This document shows positions 17,034 to 26,160 of a stretch of DNA of 40,755 nucleotides, one piece after another (within the stretch, counting starts at the first letter, position 1; the number at the start of each line of letters is the position of its first letter). The notes beneath the pieces were generated by a model. That model did no database searches. It was not told the origin of the DNA and was given only the letters and a program-made list of their open reading frames with translations. The stretch comes from Prevotella sp. CAG:924 (GTDB lineage Bacteria; Bacteroidota; Bacteroidia; Bacteroidales; Bacteroidaceae). The stretch is from positions 1-40,755 of the forward strand of contig HF988519.1 of the NCBI GenBank assembly GCA_000431975.1, in the 5' to 3' direction. The translations under genes and the position numbers were made by a program.

Positions 17034-18812
17034 TTACTTATTCTTCTCCATCTGAGCCTTCAGCTTAGCGAGAACATCATTGTCGCCGAGAGAAGTACCA
17101 GCCTGTACGTTCTTGATCTCGGGGATATCGTTCTGCTGCTTACGGCCGCTGTTGCTACGGTGAGTGTGCTTAGGCTCATCGTGACCAGCCTCGAAGATAC
17201 GAGAGTGGCTCAGGATGATACGACGGGTCTCCTTTGCAAACTCAATCACCTTGAAGTCGAGCTCTTCGCCCAGCTTAGCCTGTGAGCCGTCCTCTTTCTG
17301 GAGGTGCTTAGGAGTAGCGAAGCCTTCACCACCCTCATCGAGAGTAATAACTGCACCCTTGTCCATCATCTCGGTAATCTTACCGTGGTGGATAGAACCG
17401 GGAGTATAGATAGCCTCATACTTATCCCAAGGATTCTCCTCGAGCTGCTTGTGGCCAAGGCTCAGACGACGATTCTCCTTGTCGATCTCGAGAACAACGA
17501 CCTCGATCTCTGCACCTACCTGAGTGAACTCAGAAGGATGCTTAACCTTCTTGGTCCAAGAGAGATCGCTGATATGGATCAGACCGTCAACGCCTTCCTC
17601 CAGCTCTACGAAGATACCGAAGTTGGTGAAGTTGCGTACCTTGGCAGTGTGCTTAGAACCTACAGGATATTTCTCCTCGATCTTCTCCCAAGGATCTTCC
17701 TTCAGCTGCTTGATACCCAGGCTCATCTTACGCTCCTCACGGTCGAGAGTCAGGATGACAGTCTCTACCTCGTCGCCAACGTGCAGGAACTCCTGTGCGC
17801 TGCGCAGGTGCTGGCTCCAAGACATCTCGCTTACGTGGATCAGGCCCTCAACACCAGGCTGGATCTCTACGAATGCGCCGTAGTCTGCGATAACAACAAC
17901 CTTACCCTTCACGTGGTCACCCACCTTCAGGTTGGGATCAAGGCTCTCCCAAGGATGAGGAGTGAGCTGCTTCAGACCGAGAGCGATACGCTTCTTCTCC
18001 TCATCAAAGTCGAGGATAACAACGTTGATCTTCTGGTCGAGCTCTACAACCTCGTGAGGATCGCTTACGCGGCCCCAAGAGAGGTCAGTGATGTGGATGA
18101 GTCCGTCAACACCACCGAGGTCAACAAACACGCCGTAAGAGGTAATGTTCTTGACAGTACCCTCGAGCACCTGACCCTTCTCAAGATGAGAAATGATCTC
18201 CTTCTTCTGTGCCTCGAGCTCTGCCTCGATGAGTGCCTTGTGAGAAACAACCACGTTGCGGAACTCCTGATTGATCTTTACAACCTTGAATTCCATAGTC
18301 TTGCCTACGAATACATCGTAGTCGCGTATGGGGTGAACGTCGATCTGGCTGCCGGGCAGGAATGCCTCGATACCGAATACATCTACAATCATACCACCCT
18401 TTGTGCGGCACTTGATGTATCCCTGGATCACTTCGCTGTCCTCCAAAGCCTTGTTGATCAGTTCCCAGCTCTTGCTCAGACGAGCCTTCTTGTGAGAGAG
18501 TGCCAGCTGACCCTTCTTGTCCTCCTGGCTTTCCACATAAACTTCCACTTTGTCACCCACCTTCAGGTCGGGATTGTAGCGGAACTCAGATGCGGGGATA
18601 ATACCGTCGCTCTTGTAGCCGATGTTTACGACCACCTCTTTCTTATCGACAGAGATGACGGTGCCTTCTACAACCTGATGCTCCTGAATCTTGTTCAGAG
18701 TGTCATCATAGGCCTTTGTAAGCTCTTCTTTGCTCACCTGTGAGCTGGTGCCATTCTCGAACTCGTCCCAATCGAAGTTGTCCAATGGCTGTACGTTCTT
18801 AAAATTTGACAT
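17034..18812 (-). CDS. rpsA: 30S ribosomal protein S1
   Basis: This 592-residue protein binds mRNA on the small subunit and helps initiation, which matters in a lineage with weak Shine-Dalgarno use. Six S1 (OB-fold) repeats can be counted. They begin near VVEGTVISVDKKEVVV, VIQGYIKCRTKGGMIV, VLEGTVKNITSYGVFV, HVKGKVVVIADYGAFV, KHTAKVRNFTNFGIFV and SIHHGKITEMMDKGAV. Repeats 3 to 5 keep the strong GLIH(I/V)S(D/E)(L/M)SW RNA-binding pattern; repeats 1, 2 and 6 are divergent, as in other S1 proteins. The C-terminus is a basic/acidic tail. Codon use is strongly biased, which leaves a long but spurious open frame on the opposite strand. It has its own promoter and terminator. Confidence 0.97.
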   Translation of the reverse strand: MSNFKNVQPLDNFDWDEFENGTSSQVSKEELTKAYDDTLNKIQEHQVVEGTVISVDKKEVVVNIGYKSDGIIPASEFRYNPDLKVGDKVEVYVESQEDKKGQLALSHKKARLSKSWELINKALEDSEVIQGYIKCRTKGGMIVDVFGIEAFLPGSQIDVHPIRDYDVFVGKTMEFKVVKINQEFRNVVVSHKALIEAELEAQKKEIISHLEKGQVLEGTVKNITSYGVFVDLGGVDGLIHITDLSWGRVSDPHEVVELDQKINVVILDFDEEKKRIALGLKQLTPHPWESLDPNLKVGDHVKGKVVVIADYGAFVEIQPGVEGLIHVSEMSWSQHLRSAQEFLHVGDEVETVILTLDREERKMSLGIKQLKEDPWEKIEEKYPVGSKHTAKVRNFTNFGIFVELEEGVDGLIHISDLSWTKKVKHPSEFTQVGAEIEVVVLEIDKENRRLSLGHKQLEENPWDKYEAIYTPGSIHHGKITEMMDKGAVITLDEGGEGFATPKHLQKEDGSQAKLGEELDFKVIEFAKETRRIILSHSRIFEAGHDEPKHTHRSNSGRKQQNDIPEIKNVQAGTSLGDNDVLAKLKAQMEKNK

Positions 18813-18899
18813 GTTAAATAAGTAATGTTTTGTAATTAATAAAGTTAGACTTTATGATCATTATCGGGCAGATTATATCTGCCTTCGCAAAATCGGATG

Positions 18900-18934
18900 C
18901 AAAGGTAGCACCTTTCTATTATGTTTATTTCAAA
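18900..18934 (-). promoter_or_regulatory. Putative rpsA promoter
   Basis: The -7 box TACCTTTG (18907-18900) has a perfect TTTG (18934-18931) upstream on the minus strand, but the spacer is 23 bases, slightly long. The predicted leader is about 80 bases and could hold S1 autoregulation sites. Confidence 0.5.
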
Positions 18935-19003
18935 GAAATTCCAGTTTTAATATTTTTTATATATTATTATCAAAATACTCCTTATTATATAATCATAACC
19001 TCA

Positions 19004-20251
19004 CTATTCATATCTCATACTCTTGGATGGATGGATATGGCTGACAAGGTAGCTTGGTGCGACAAGAGCCAACATGCAAATAAGTAGGGTAGCAAGGTTT
19101 ATGATAATTATCAAGGGCCAATTGAATTCTACGGGTGCATACGATACATAATAATTTTCAGGATTAAGGGAGATCGCATGGGTATAATATTGGATAGCGA
19201 CAAGTCCAAGTCCCAAAATATTACCGATAAGGAGTCCGCGGCTGATGATGAAGCATGAGAGCCACATGAAGATATGACGGATTGTAGAGTTATGCGACCC
19301 CAAAGCCTTAAGGACGCCGATCATCTGTGTACGCTCCAAAATAATGATAAGTAGTCCGGAGATCATTGTCACAGCGGCTACACTCACCATAAGTACAAGA
19401 ATGATCCATACGTTCATGTCGAGTAAGCCCAACCATGAAAAGATCTGCGGGTATAATTCTTGAATGGTATGAGATGTGTAGGTCTCACCATAATGGTCTG
19501 TGGTACGGTTCACATTATCTATATAATAGTCTTCAGTCTCCATGAGACGGTTGAAGTCCTTCACATTCACTTCTACACCAGAGATCTGTTCATCTTCCCA
19601 GCCATTAAGTTTCCGTGCTGTATAGAGATCGGTGAAGCACATGATATTATCAAACTGTGAGAGATTGGTGTCATAGATGCCGGAGACGGTGAAACGGCGC
19701 ATACGAACACCTTGCTGATTAATGAAGTAGGCGAAGACACGCTGTCCGCTCTTCATACGCAGTTTATCGGCCATCGTCTTGGAAATCAAGATCTTGTTTC
19801 CCGATTTCTCGTCAGAAAAACGGGGAATGCTTCCACTGGCAAGATGCTCATGAATGAATGTGGTGTCAAATTCCGGTCCTACACCTTTAAAAGCCACTCC
19901 TAGGAAGTCTGAGTCCGTTTTTAATATTCCCTGTGTATAGGCAAAACGTTCAACATGCTTAATGCCTGGAGCCGCCTTGATTATTTTCATCATAGAGTCA
20001 TTGACGGCAATCGGTGTGTCACCAGATGTTGACTGATTAGCGAAATTAGAGATTTGTATATGCGCTCCAAACCCGATTACTTTGTCGCGAATGGTGTGCT
20101 TGAACCCTAATACTACGCTGACGCTGATAAGCATAACTGCCAAGCCCACGGCTACACCGGCGGTAGCAATGGTGACAGCAGGCTTAGACACCTTACGTGG
20201 TCCATCCTGTGAGGAATGGATACGACGGGCTATAAACAAGGGTAGATTCAT
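19004..20251 (-). CDS. LolC/LolE-type ABC transporter permease
   Basis: This 415-residue inner-membrane protein resembles the lipoprotein-releasing permeases LolC/LolE, which pass outer-membrane lipoproteins to the periplasmic carrier. The N-terminus (NLPLFIARRI) and first membrane segment (about 27-49) precede a periplasmic MacB-like domain (about 50-270). Three more membrane segments follow near 275-305, 325-350 and 375-400, the FtsX domain. No LolD ATPase or second permease lies next to it, so it may act as a homodimer or with distant partners. The upstream gap (20252-20324) contains an 18-base tandem duplication. An FtsX-like role other than Lol is possible. Confidence 0.85.
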   Translation of the reverse strand: MNLPLFIARRIHSSQDGPRKVSKPAVTIATAGVAVGLAVMLISVSVVLGFKHTIRDKVIGFGAHIQISNFANQSTSGDTPIAVNDSMMKIIKAAPGIKHVERFAYTQGILKTDSDFLGVAFKGVGPEFDTTFIHEHLASGSIPRFSDEKSGNKILISKTMADKLRMKSGQRVFAYFINQQGVRMRRFTVSGIYDTNLSQFDNIMCFTDLYTARKLNGWEDEQISGVEVNVKDFNRLMETEDYYIDNVNRTTDHYGETYTSHTIQELYPQIFSWLGLLDMNVWIILVLMVSVAAVTMISGLLIIILERTQMIGVLKALGSHNSTIRHIFMWLSCFIISRGLLIGNILGLGLVAIQYYTHAISLNPENYYVSYAPVEFNWPLIIIINLATLLICMLALVAPSYLVSHIHPSKSMRYE

Positions 20252-20266
20252 TCTTGATAATTTTAT

Positions 20267-20302
20267 TGAAGCAAGATCTTTTATAGAAGCAAGATCTGTG
20301 CT
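20267..20302. repeat. 18-base tandem duplication
   Basis: GAAGCAAGATCT occurs twice 18 bases apart (beginning near 20268 and 20286), with partly similar flanks. It lies in the gap between the aminotransferase and the permease gene and looks like a small slippage duplication. Confidence 0.5.
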
Positions 20303-20324
20303 TGTATGATCACTTTTGACTGTC

Positions 20325-21530
20325 TTATTCGGCAGCTGTACGTCCCGGATAGGCCTCTAAGGCTTTACGGAGTACGACAAGGGCGCGCTGAAGATCGTCT
20401 TTCTTTAGCACATACGCGATGCGCACCTGATTAATGCCAGCCCCGGGGGTAGTATAGAAACCAGATGCAGGAGCCATCATGACAGTCTCACCTTCGTAGT
20501 TGAATTCTTCCAGACACCAACGACAGAATTTCTCAGAGTCGTCGACGGGTAGCTGGGCCACAGTGTAGAATGCACCCATAGGAATAGGGGAATAAACACC
20601 GGGGATACGGTTAAGACCGTCGATCAGGCATTTTCGACGCTCAACGTATTCATCGTACACATCTCGGAAATAAGATTCAGGAGCATCTAATGATGCTTCG
20701 GCGATGATCTGGCCAATAAGGGGAGGGGAGAGACGTGCCTGGCAGAACTTCATCACAGCCTTACGCACCTCGGCGTTTTTCGTAATGAGTGCTCCTACAC
20801 GAATACCACATTCACTATAACGCTTTGATACAGAATCAATTAAAATCACGTTCTGTTCAATTCCCTTTAAATGGCAGGCAGAGATGTAAGGTGATCCCGT
20901 GTAAATATATTCGCGATAGACCTCATCAGAGAAAAGATATAAATCATACTTCTTTACAAGGTCTCGAATCTGATTCATCTCACGTCTCGTATAGAGGTAA
21001 CCCGTCGGATTATTGGGATTACAGATGAGGATACCACGTGTCTTGTCGTTGATCAACTCTTCAAATTTCTCTACCTTGGGCAATGAGAAACCTTCTTCGA
21101 TGGTCGTAGCAATCGTGCGGATCTTTGCACCGGCTGATACGGCAAAAGCCATATAGTTAGCATATGCCGGCTCGGGTACGATGATCTCGTCGCCGGGATT
21201 CAAACAGCTCATGAAAGCAAATAGCACAGCTTCGCTACCACCCGATGTAATAATTATATCATCGGCTGTAACGTTGATATTATATTTTGCGTAGTAGTTG
21301 ACGAGCTTCTCGCGGTAAGACTGGTAACCTTGTGAAGGAGAATACTCCAATACCTTGCGGTCGATATGTTTCAGCGCATCCAGTCCACACTGAGGCGTCG
21401 GCAGATCGGGCTGTCCAATATTAAGATGGTAAACATGAATGCCACGTGCCTTGGCTGCATTGGCCAAAGGAGCCAGCTTGCGGATAGGCGACTCGGGCAT
21501 CTCCAAACCTCTGATTGATATGTCTGGCAT
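20325..21530 (-). CDS. PLP-dependent class I aminotransferase
   Basis: This 401-residue fold-type I aminotransferase belongs to the aspartate aminotransferase-like group. Visible are the N-terminal HLNIGQPDLPTP, the CNPNNPTGYLYT cofactor motif, LFSDEVYREYIY, and the PLP lysine in SVSKRYSECGIRVG, followed near the C-terminus by INQVRIAYVL with the substrate-carboxylate arginine. The substrate cannot be fixed from sequence alone; aspartate, aromatic or branched amino acids are all possible. It has its own -7 box and lies 73 bases upstream of the permease gene on the same strand. Confidence 0.9.
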   Translation of the reverse strand: MPDISIRGLEMPESPIRKLAPLANAAKARGIHVYHLNIGQPDLPTPQCGLDALKHIDRKVLEYSPSQGYQSYREKLVNYYAKYNINVTADDIIITSGGSEAVLFAFMSCLNPGDEIIVPEPAYANYMAFAVSAGAKIRTIATTIEEGFSLPKVEKFEELINDKTRGILICNPNNPTGYLYTRREMNQIRDLVKKYDLYLFSDEVYREYIYTGSPYISACHLKGIEQNVILIDSVSKRYSECGIRVGALITKNAEVRKAVMKFCQARLSPPLIGQIIAEASLDAPESYFRDVYDEYVERRKCLIDGLNRIPGVYSPIPMGAFYTVAQLPVDDSEKFCRWCLEEFNYEGETVMMAPASGFYTTPGAGINQVRIAYVLKKDDLQRALVVLRKALEAYPGRTAAE

Positions 21531-21566
21531 TGTCTTTGTTTGTTATGCTTTTATCTTTTCAAGTTG

Positions 21567-21574
21567 CAAAGGTA
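21567..21574 (-). promoter_or_regulatory. Putative aminotransferase promoter -7 box
   Basis: The minus strand reads TACCTTTG, an exact match to TAnnTTTG, about 37 bases before the ATG. A clear -33 element is not visible. Confidence 0.45.
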
Positions 21575-21711
21575 ATCAATTTATCGAAATTGAGCAGATT
21601 CTTATGCTAAAAATACAAATAGGTCTCATATTTCTTAAACTTACCCTAAAATTTAAGCCTTCTTGATGATTACCTATTATATAATAATATGGGAAGACAG
21701 GTTGGGACTCT

Positions 21712-21747
21712 ATTTATGTAATTTATCATAATCGTGATTACATAAAT
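21712..21747. repeat. Inverted repeat, 11-bp perfect arms
   Basis: ATTTATGTAAT (21712-21722) and ATTACATAAAT (21737-21747) pair perfectly around a 14-base spacer. It lies between trmO and the aminotransferase gene, about 140 bases upstream of the latter's promoter. No T-tract follows on the minus strand, so it is either an operator or a weak 3' hairpin of trmO. Confidence 0.45.
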
Positions 21748-21803
21748 TATATTAATAGTAGGGTATAGTCTTGCTGAAGCGGCTTTCAGGCAGCATAAAG
21801 TCT

Positions 21804-22499
21804 TTAAGGCATCTTTACGATTTCTTTTATGATGAGAAGATGATTGTCTATGACTTGGAAACGTATGTCGAAATGATGGAATGGCATACCGTAGATCTTG
21901 TCTGGCTTGTGCTGTGTCTGTGGACGCGGATCGAAAGACAATACCTCACGAAGCATCTTTAGACGATCATTGCCAAGTTCTGCAAGAAGTTCATTTTCTA
22001 TTTCGTGAGGTATTTCTACGTCCAGTCTATGAATAGCATGCTGATCTACAAATCCGGAACGTGCATTTTCGTGACAGTCTGCATACGTGATGTAAGGTTT
22101 AATGTCATAGATTGGCGTCCCGTCCATTAGATCTGCTCCTCTGACAACAATTACCGGACCGTTTGGGGTATCCCATTCAACATGATCTAGATGGACCGAT
22201 GACAGGCCTAATGCATTTGGGCGAAATGGTGACCGTGTTGCAAAAACGCCCATCTTCGTATTGCCTCCTAGCAACGGAGGTCGTACGACAGGACTTGTTG
22301 CTGTGTGTCGGTTTGCCGAAAATCCCCAGATCAGCCAGAGATAGTCAAATTCTTCAATGCCTCGTAAGGCATCACGTGTACGGAACTTAGGCTCGAAGAC
22401 AATTTGCCCTTCCAAAGTCTTGACCAATCCACTTTGTTTAGGTATGCCGAATTTAGAGGTAAAAGGAGAATGAAATGTTGCTATCTTGTTTATTTCCAT
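21804..22499 (-). CDS. trmO: tRNA (N6-threonylcarbamoyladenosine37-N6)-methyltransferase TrmO (TsaA/YaeB family)
   Basis: This 231-residue SAM-dependent enzyme methylates t6A37 in certain tRNAs. The beta-barrel TsaA fold is recognisable from HSPFTSKFGIPKQSG at the start, FDYLWLIWGF, the family signature GVFATRSPFRPNALGLS, and GADLMDGTPIYDIKPYI. A C-terminal region of about 70 residues (LLAELGNDRLKML, YGMPFHHFDIRFQVID) matches the extra domain of full-length TrmO. Length agrees with E. coli TrmO (235). With miaA this is the second tRNA A37 modification gene in the window, but they are not adjacent. Confidence 0.92.
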   Translation of the reverse strand: MEINKIATFHSPFTSKFGIPKQSGLVKTLEGQIVFEPKFRTRDALRGIEEFDYLWLIWGFSANRHTATSPVVRPPLLGGNTKMGVFATRSPFRPNALGLSSVHLDHVEWDTPNGPVIVVRGADLMDGTPIYDIKPYITYADCHENARSGFVDQHAIHRLDVEIPHEIENELLAELGNDRLKMLREVLSFDPRPQTQHKPDKIYGMPFHHFDIRFQVIDNHLLIIKEIVKMP

Positions 22500-22643
22500 T
22501 ATGTTAATCTGTTATTGATTGCCTAAGAGCCTTTGATATATACTAAGACCAGACCTTGAATATTTATATTATCTGGTTTATCCTATGTTTAATGATAATG
22601 GGGCTTAGTCTAGACTCCGTATATATTTTAGGTAATGCTGTAT

Positions 22644-24617
22644 TTAAAGTTTTGCAATGTAGTCAAAGAGTCGCTGCACGTAGGCCTTACACATCTCAGT
22701 AGCTAATTTACCCCAATCTTTAGATGTCTTTGGGGCGATATAGACGGTCTTTTTACGTTGGTTGTCATAAATGACACATCCGTTAGAAGTCGCGAGTCCT
22801 TCTCCATCGTGCATCATGAACCATGCGTAATGTGGGACGTCTGGATCAAGAAGATCCTTGCTGAGAGGCATATTATGACTTTTCTCGCCAATCTGACCGA
22901 GTAACGTGGCTGCTATGTCTTGTTGCGAACCATAATCCGGCACGACATGCGGAGTACCGAAATATTTTGAAAGTACCTTTTCATTTAACGCTCCGCCTGT
23001 CCAAATCATAGGCACATGAAAACGCCACGGTTGAAAATCATCAGGATGTGAAGGCCATGCGCCAAGATGATCGGGCACCAGGATGATCAGCGAACGTTCC
23101 CATCGGGCTTTGTCACGCTGCAGATAGTCAACAAAATCACCTATACTCTTATCAGCATAGGCAAAGGCATTCAAGGCCGGATCTTTCAAATGATGATAAG
23201 GTACATCGAACGGCTCATGCGAGCTTGATGTTTGAATGACTGTGAATGTGGGATGCACTCCCCTAACCTGTCCACCTGTTCTGTGGGATTTTTTCAGATC
23301 AGTCTCTACTCTCTGAAAGAGCAGATGGTCGCATACGCCCCATTTACTCAGCCGGTCACCTACCGGAAAATCGCGGTCTTCTACGATATGCTGAAAACCT
23401 TGATTAATGAGGAAAGAGCGCATATTTGTGAAGTCGGCATCACCACCATAATAATAGTGGCGCTCATATCCGGCTTTTGCAAGACATGTGGCTATCGATG
23501 ACATTTTACTTGTCTTTTCCGGATATTTCATCAAACTGACCGTGGCGGGCGATGGCACTCCCATAAGTATGGACAATAGTCCACGGTCTGTACGGAAACT
23601 ATTGGCATAGAAATTAGCAAAGTAAAGTCCCTCCCGTCTCAGACGGTTAAGATGAGGGGTCACTCCAGGCATCTTGGTGACGGTATCCGAAAAACTCTCC
23701 ATAATGATAAGGTAGATGTCTGGATGGGATTCATGCAAGATCACAGGAACAATATTATTCTGTGCTTGCTGCTCTGTCGATGAAGAAGTGCCACTTTCTC
23801 CTCTATTCTTTGTTGCGGATAGAAGCTGTTGATGGAAAGCGGTGACCGTTTGCGCAGCTTGCTGATCATCCATAAACCGGTATTGCTTTCCAAAATCCTT
23901 CTGACGTTGAATGCTTTCCATAAATGAAAAGAAAGGATTTACTGCAGCATGATTAAGAGATTGTATATCAGAGAAATATACCTTTCCTGTATTATTAGTT
24001 GATACAGTTACGCCTCCACGTATGGGAAGAAATAGCAAGGCCGTAAGAAAGAAGAGTACAACGGATGTCGCGATCTTCTTCCGCAAGGTCATAGGTTGAC
24101 AATTTTTGATTTCTGTTGAATGTGTTGCTGTGTAGTCTGGAGAGTCAGAGAATGTTCTGTACACAGCACGAAACAATAGGCAAATGACAGCAGCAAGGAA
24201 GACGATAATAAGTAAGGCTCCTGCTTCCACATACCACGGTGCACTGGCCAGAGCATCTGCAGGTGAAGATAGAAAATAGAATAATGGCGTTGCATCAAGA
24301 GGAAATTGCCAGTAGCCATATAAGGCGAGGTTCGCCACGAAGCTAAGAGCCACAGCCAACGATACCACGGCAAAATACACGCGCAGAAACCACCTGTGCG
24401 CATGATCGGATACGTAAGGCTTGATGACAAGGGCAAGAAAAGGAAGAACCGACAAGTAGCCCGCCATGGCAAAATCGAGTATTGCCCCATGACGGACAAC
24501 GGGTCCTAATGCCTCCAGACTATGTAAATAAAGAACTAAGAAGACAGGTTTCTCAAGCATGAAAAGCAAAGCCCACACCACATAGATAGTGAAGGCCAAT
24601 CCGATATACCGTTTCAC
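22644..24617 (-). CDS. LTA synthase-like membrane sulfatase-fold phosphotransferase
   Basis: This protein of 657 residues has five membrane segments (about 4-30, 48-66, 78-104, 130-154, 186-203) followed by a periplasmic alkaline phosphatase/sulfatase-fold domain. Candidate catalytic and metal-binding parts are DIYLIIMESFSD (metal Glu), NSFRTDRG (the Thr at the position of the LtaS nucleophile) and LVPDHLGAWP (Asp-His metal ligands). Relatives transfer phosphoglycerol or phosphoethanolamine head groups to envelope glycans or lipids. Gram-negative cells do not make lipoteichoic acid, so the acceptor is unknown. The start codon is GTG, immediately preceded in frame by TAC and a TGA stop; nine A residues lie about 10 bases upstream on the coding strand. 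Confidence 0.85.
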   Translation of the reverse strand: MKRYIGLAFTIYVVWALLFMLEKPVFLVLYLHSLEALGPVVRHGAILDFAMAGYLSVLPFLALVIKPYVSDHAHRWFLRVYFAVVSLAVALSFVANLALYGYWQFPLDATPLFYFLSSPADALASAPWYVEAGALLIIVFLAAVICLLFRAVYRTFSDSPDYTATHSTEIKNCQPMTLRKKIATSVVLFFLTALLFLPIRGGVTVSTNNTGKVYFSDIQSLNHAAVNPFFSFMESIQRQKDFGKQYRFMDDQQAAQTVTAFHQQLLSATKNRGESGTSSSTEQQAQNNIVPVILHESHPDIYLIIMESFSDTVTKMPGVTPHLNRLRREGLYFANFYANSFRTDRGLLSILMGVPSPATVSLMKYPEKTSKMSSIATCLAKAGYERHYYYGGDADFTNMRSFLINQGFQHIVEDRDFPVGDRLSKWGVCDHLLFQRVETDLKKSHRTGGQVRGVHPTFTVIQTSSSHEPFDVPYHHLKDPALNAFAYADKSIGDFVDYLQRDKARWERSLIILVPDHLGAWPSHPDDFQPWRFHVPMIWTGGALNEKVLSKYFGTPHVVPDYGSQQDIAATLLGQIGEKSHNMPLSKDLLDPDVPHYAWFMMHDGEGLATSNGCVIYDNQRKKTVYIAPKTSKDWGKLATEMCKAYVQRLFDYIAKL

Positions 24618-24785
24618 GTATCAACTGTTTTTTTTTGTCAGGAAGTATTCCCTTGTCTAATGGGTGTACACCTGTAATGAGATAATTCTATCGACAGTAG
24701 GGTTAAATACTGTAGAGCGATGCCGGCAATGTCGGACTTCGCTCCGCAGCATATTGATGTGTCGATTATTTTATCGACAGACTGG
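24618..24785. other. Hairpin-rich gap between the WG-repeat gene and the LTA-synthase-like gene
   Basis: These 168 bases hold TGTCGAT/ATCGACA (24760-24779, 6-base loop), GAGCGA/TCGCTC (24715-24720 with 24739-24744, enclosing CCG/CGG), an ACAGTA/TACTGT pair near 24695-24715, the 10-base palindrome GGTGTACACC (24663-24672) and T9 (24628-24636). The motif TATCGACAG occurs twice. It may be the 3' end of one gene plus a structured leader for the next. Confidence 0.5.
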
Positions 24786-25412
24786 TTATAGCAATGTCGT
24801 CTTCTTGCCGCATTTACATACAAACCATGGTTCCTCTTCACGTAGCTCAATATCGTCATAGATGAAAGGAGCCATGATTGTGTCTTTTCCGTCAGGATAG
24901 ACGAGTCCCATTTTGCCGTCTTTCTCTGCGATTACAGGCATCGTACGCATATCATCGACATATACATAAGGTGTGCGAAGGAAATCGTAAGAAGCGGAAA
25001 GTACGACATCGCCATCATGATTGCGGATACCGAATTTACCATTTTCTTCAAACACCTTGTGAAAGCGCAGATATTTCTCCTTCATACGCTGCACATAAAA
25101 ATCGATCGTGTCCAGATCAGTCACCATCTCTTTGAAATAGTCGTACGAGTCGCAGTAGTTGGCGATAGACCGGGCTACCAGTTGCCGCCAGTCAAGCATA
25201 TCTACAACCTGTCGGTTAAGATCGATGTATTGGGCTAATGCACGTTCGCGCTGTGGAATATCGAGATTGTGCAGATTCTCTTCAAACTTCTCTAAGGAAG
25301 AACGGGAACCGTGCATGGCTTTGATGTAACGGTGGATCTGACGCCGCATCTCACTGCAGAAAAACTTGTCGACTGCGCCGACTTCTATGTCGTCTCTGAA
25401 AAATTTCTCCAT
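24786..25412 (-). CDS. WG-repeat-containing protein of unknown function
   Basis: This 208-residue protein starts at the ATG ending at 25412 (MEKFFRDDIEVG). The frame stays open to 25547, but the promoter found at 25475-25506 predicts a transcript start near 25468, so the ATG at 25547 is not on the message. The N-terminal 110 residues are helical and charged. The C-terminal part has two WG-like repeats (GKFGIRNHDGDVVLSASYD and GKMGLVYPDGKDTIMAPFIYDDIE), in which the Trp is replaced. No signal peptide is seen, so it is probably cytoplasmic. Function is not known. Confidence 0.75.
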   Translation of the reverse strand: MEKFFRDDIEVGAVDKFFCSEMRRQIHRYIKAMHGSRSSLEKFEENLHNLDIPQRERALAQYIDLNRQVVDMLDWRQLVARSIANYCDSYDYFKEMVTDLDTIDFYVQRMKEKYLRFHKVFEENGKFGIRNHDGDVVLSASYDFLRTPYVYVDDMRTMPVIAEKDGKMGLVYPDGKDTIMAPFIYDDIELREEEPWFVCKCGKKTTLL

Positions 25413-25474
25413 ATTGTTTTTACTTAGTGATTGTTGGTTGAAATCATCATTGATAGAATCATGATGTCTAATGG

Positions 25475-25506
25475 CAAAAGTACTCATAAAGATTGAGAAC
25501 ACCAAA
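25475..25506 (-). promoter_or_regulatory. Well-formed Bacteroidetes promoter for the WG-repeat gene
   Basis: TTTG (25506-25503), a 20-base spacer and TACTTTTG (25482-25475) on the minus strand match the TTTG-N19-21-TAnnTTTG consensus in every conserved base. The leader would be about 55 bases. Confidence 0.65.
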
Positions 25507-25559
25507 GGTATTGACTGGATTTTCTGATGAAGAAAGTAATGTATCAATAATATTTTGAG

Positions 25560-25567
25560 TAATTTTG
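25560..25567 (+). promoter_or_regulatory. Putative promoter -7 box for the small lipoprotein gene
   Basis: TAATTTTG matches TAnnTTTG; the start would be near 25574, about 20 bases before the ATG. No -33 TTTG at proper spacing is seen. It diverges from the WG-repeat gene promoter. Confidence 0.4.
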
Positions 25568-25594
25568 TAGCAGGAATAAAAAATATGCATTGAT

Positions 25595-25996
25595 ATGAAG
25601 ATATCCAAGATCTGTTTCTCTGTGGCTTTGGCCGTTTTGTTGCCTGTAGCTACATCATGTCATCACGACACACTTGAAGACAAGGCTGAAAAGGATTGCA
25701 AAGAATACACGAAGAAATACTGCCCCACCCCGTTTACTGATATGCAACGTACGGACAGTATCACCTTCACGCGTTCCGACAAGACCATACATTATTATTA
25801 CTTGCTTAACGGTAAGGCCGATGATCCTCATGCCATCGATAGAATGCGTCCTCAGCTGATGGCAACGATCAAGAGAAATTGGATGGAAGACACTCACAGC
25901 ACTTCATATAAGAAAGCTGGATTCCGTTTCCATTTCGTCTATCGCTCTGCCTCTACTGGCAAGGTGCTTCTGGAAGCGACACTGCCTCATAAATGA
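25595..25996 (+). CDS. Small putative lipoprotein of unknown function
   Basis: This 133-residue protein begins with a lipoprotein-type signal (MKISKICFSVALAVLLPVATSC); Cys22 is the likely lipidated residue, although the -3 position is Ala and not the usual Leu. The residues after the Cys (HHDTLEDK) do not match the known surface-export signals of Bacteroidetes lipoproteins, so a periplasm-facing location is likely. Two further Cys (DCKEYTKKYC) could form a disulfide. The rest reads as an alpha/beta domain with strands ITFTRSD, TIHYYYLLNG and FRFHFVYRSAS. I do not recognise a family. Confidence 0.75.
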   Translation: MKISKICFSVALAVLLPVATSCHHDTLEDKAEKDCKEYTKKYCPTPFTDMQRTDSITFTRSDKTIHYYYLLNGKADDPHAIDRMRPQLMATIKRNWMEDTHSTSYKKAGFRFHFVYRSASTGKVLLEATLPHK

Positions 25997-26160
25997 TCTT
26001 TCCTTGTTTTGACGGTTGTTGAAAGGAGGTTCCGAAGGTTTCTTATGTATCTTGTGCTTACTCAAACCTACATGTGAATGGCATTATGATCACAAATTTT
26101 ATAAAATTATAACCGCAGGATAGGCATAAAATAGCAGACATATACTTTTTTGGCATGTAA

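Noticed and set aside
17304..18743. A 479-codon open frame on the plus strand opposite rpsA
   Set aside because: It is the mirror of a highly codon-biased gene; the translation is Leu/Val/Asp-rich without domains, while the minus strand has six clear S1 repeats.
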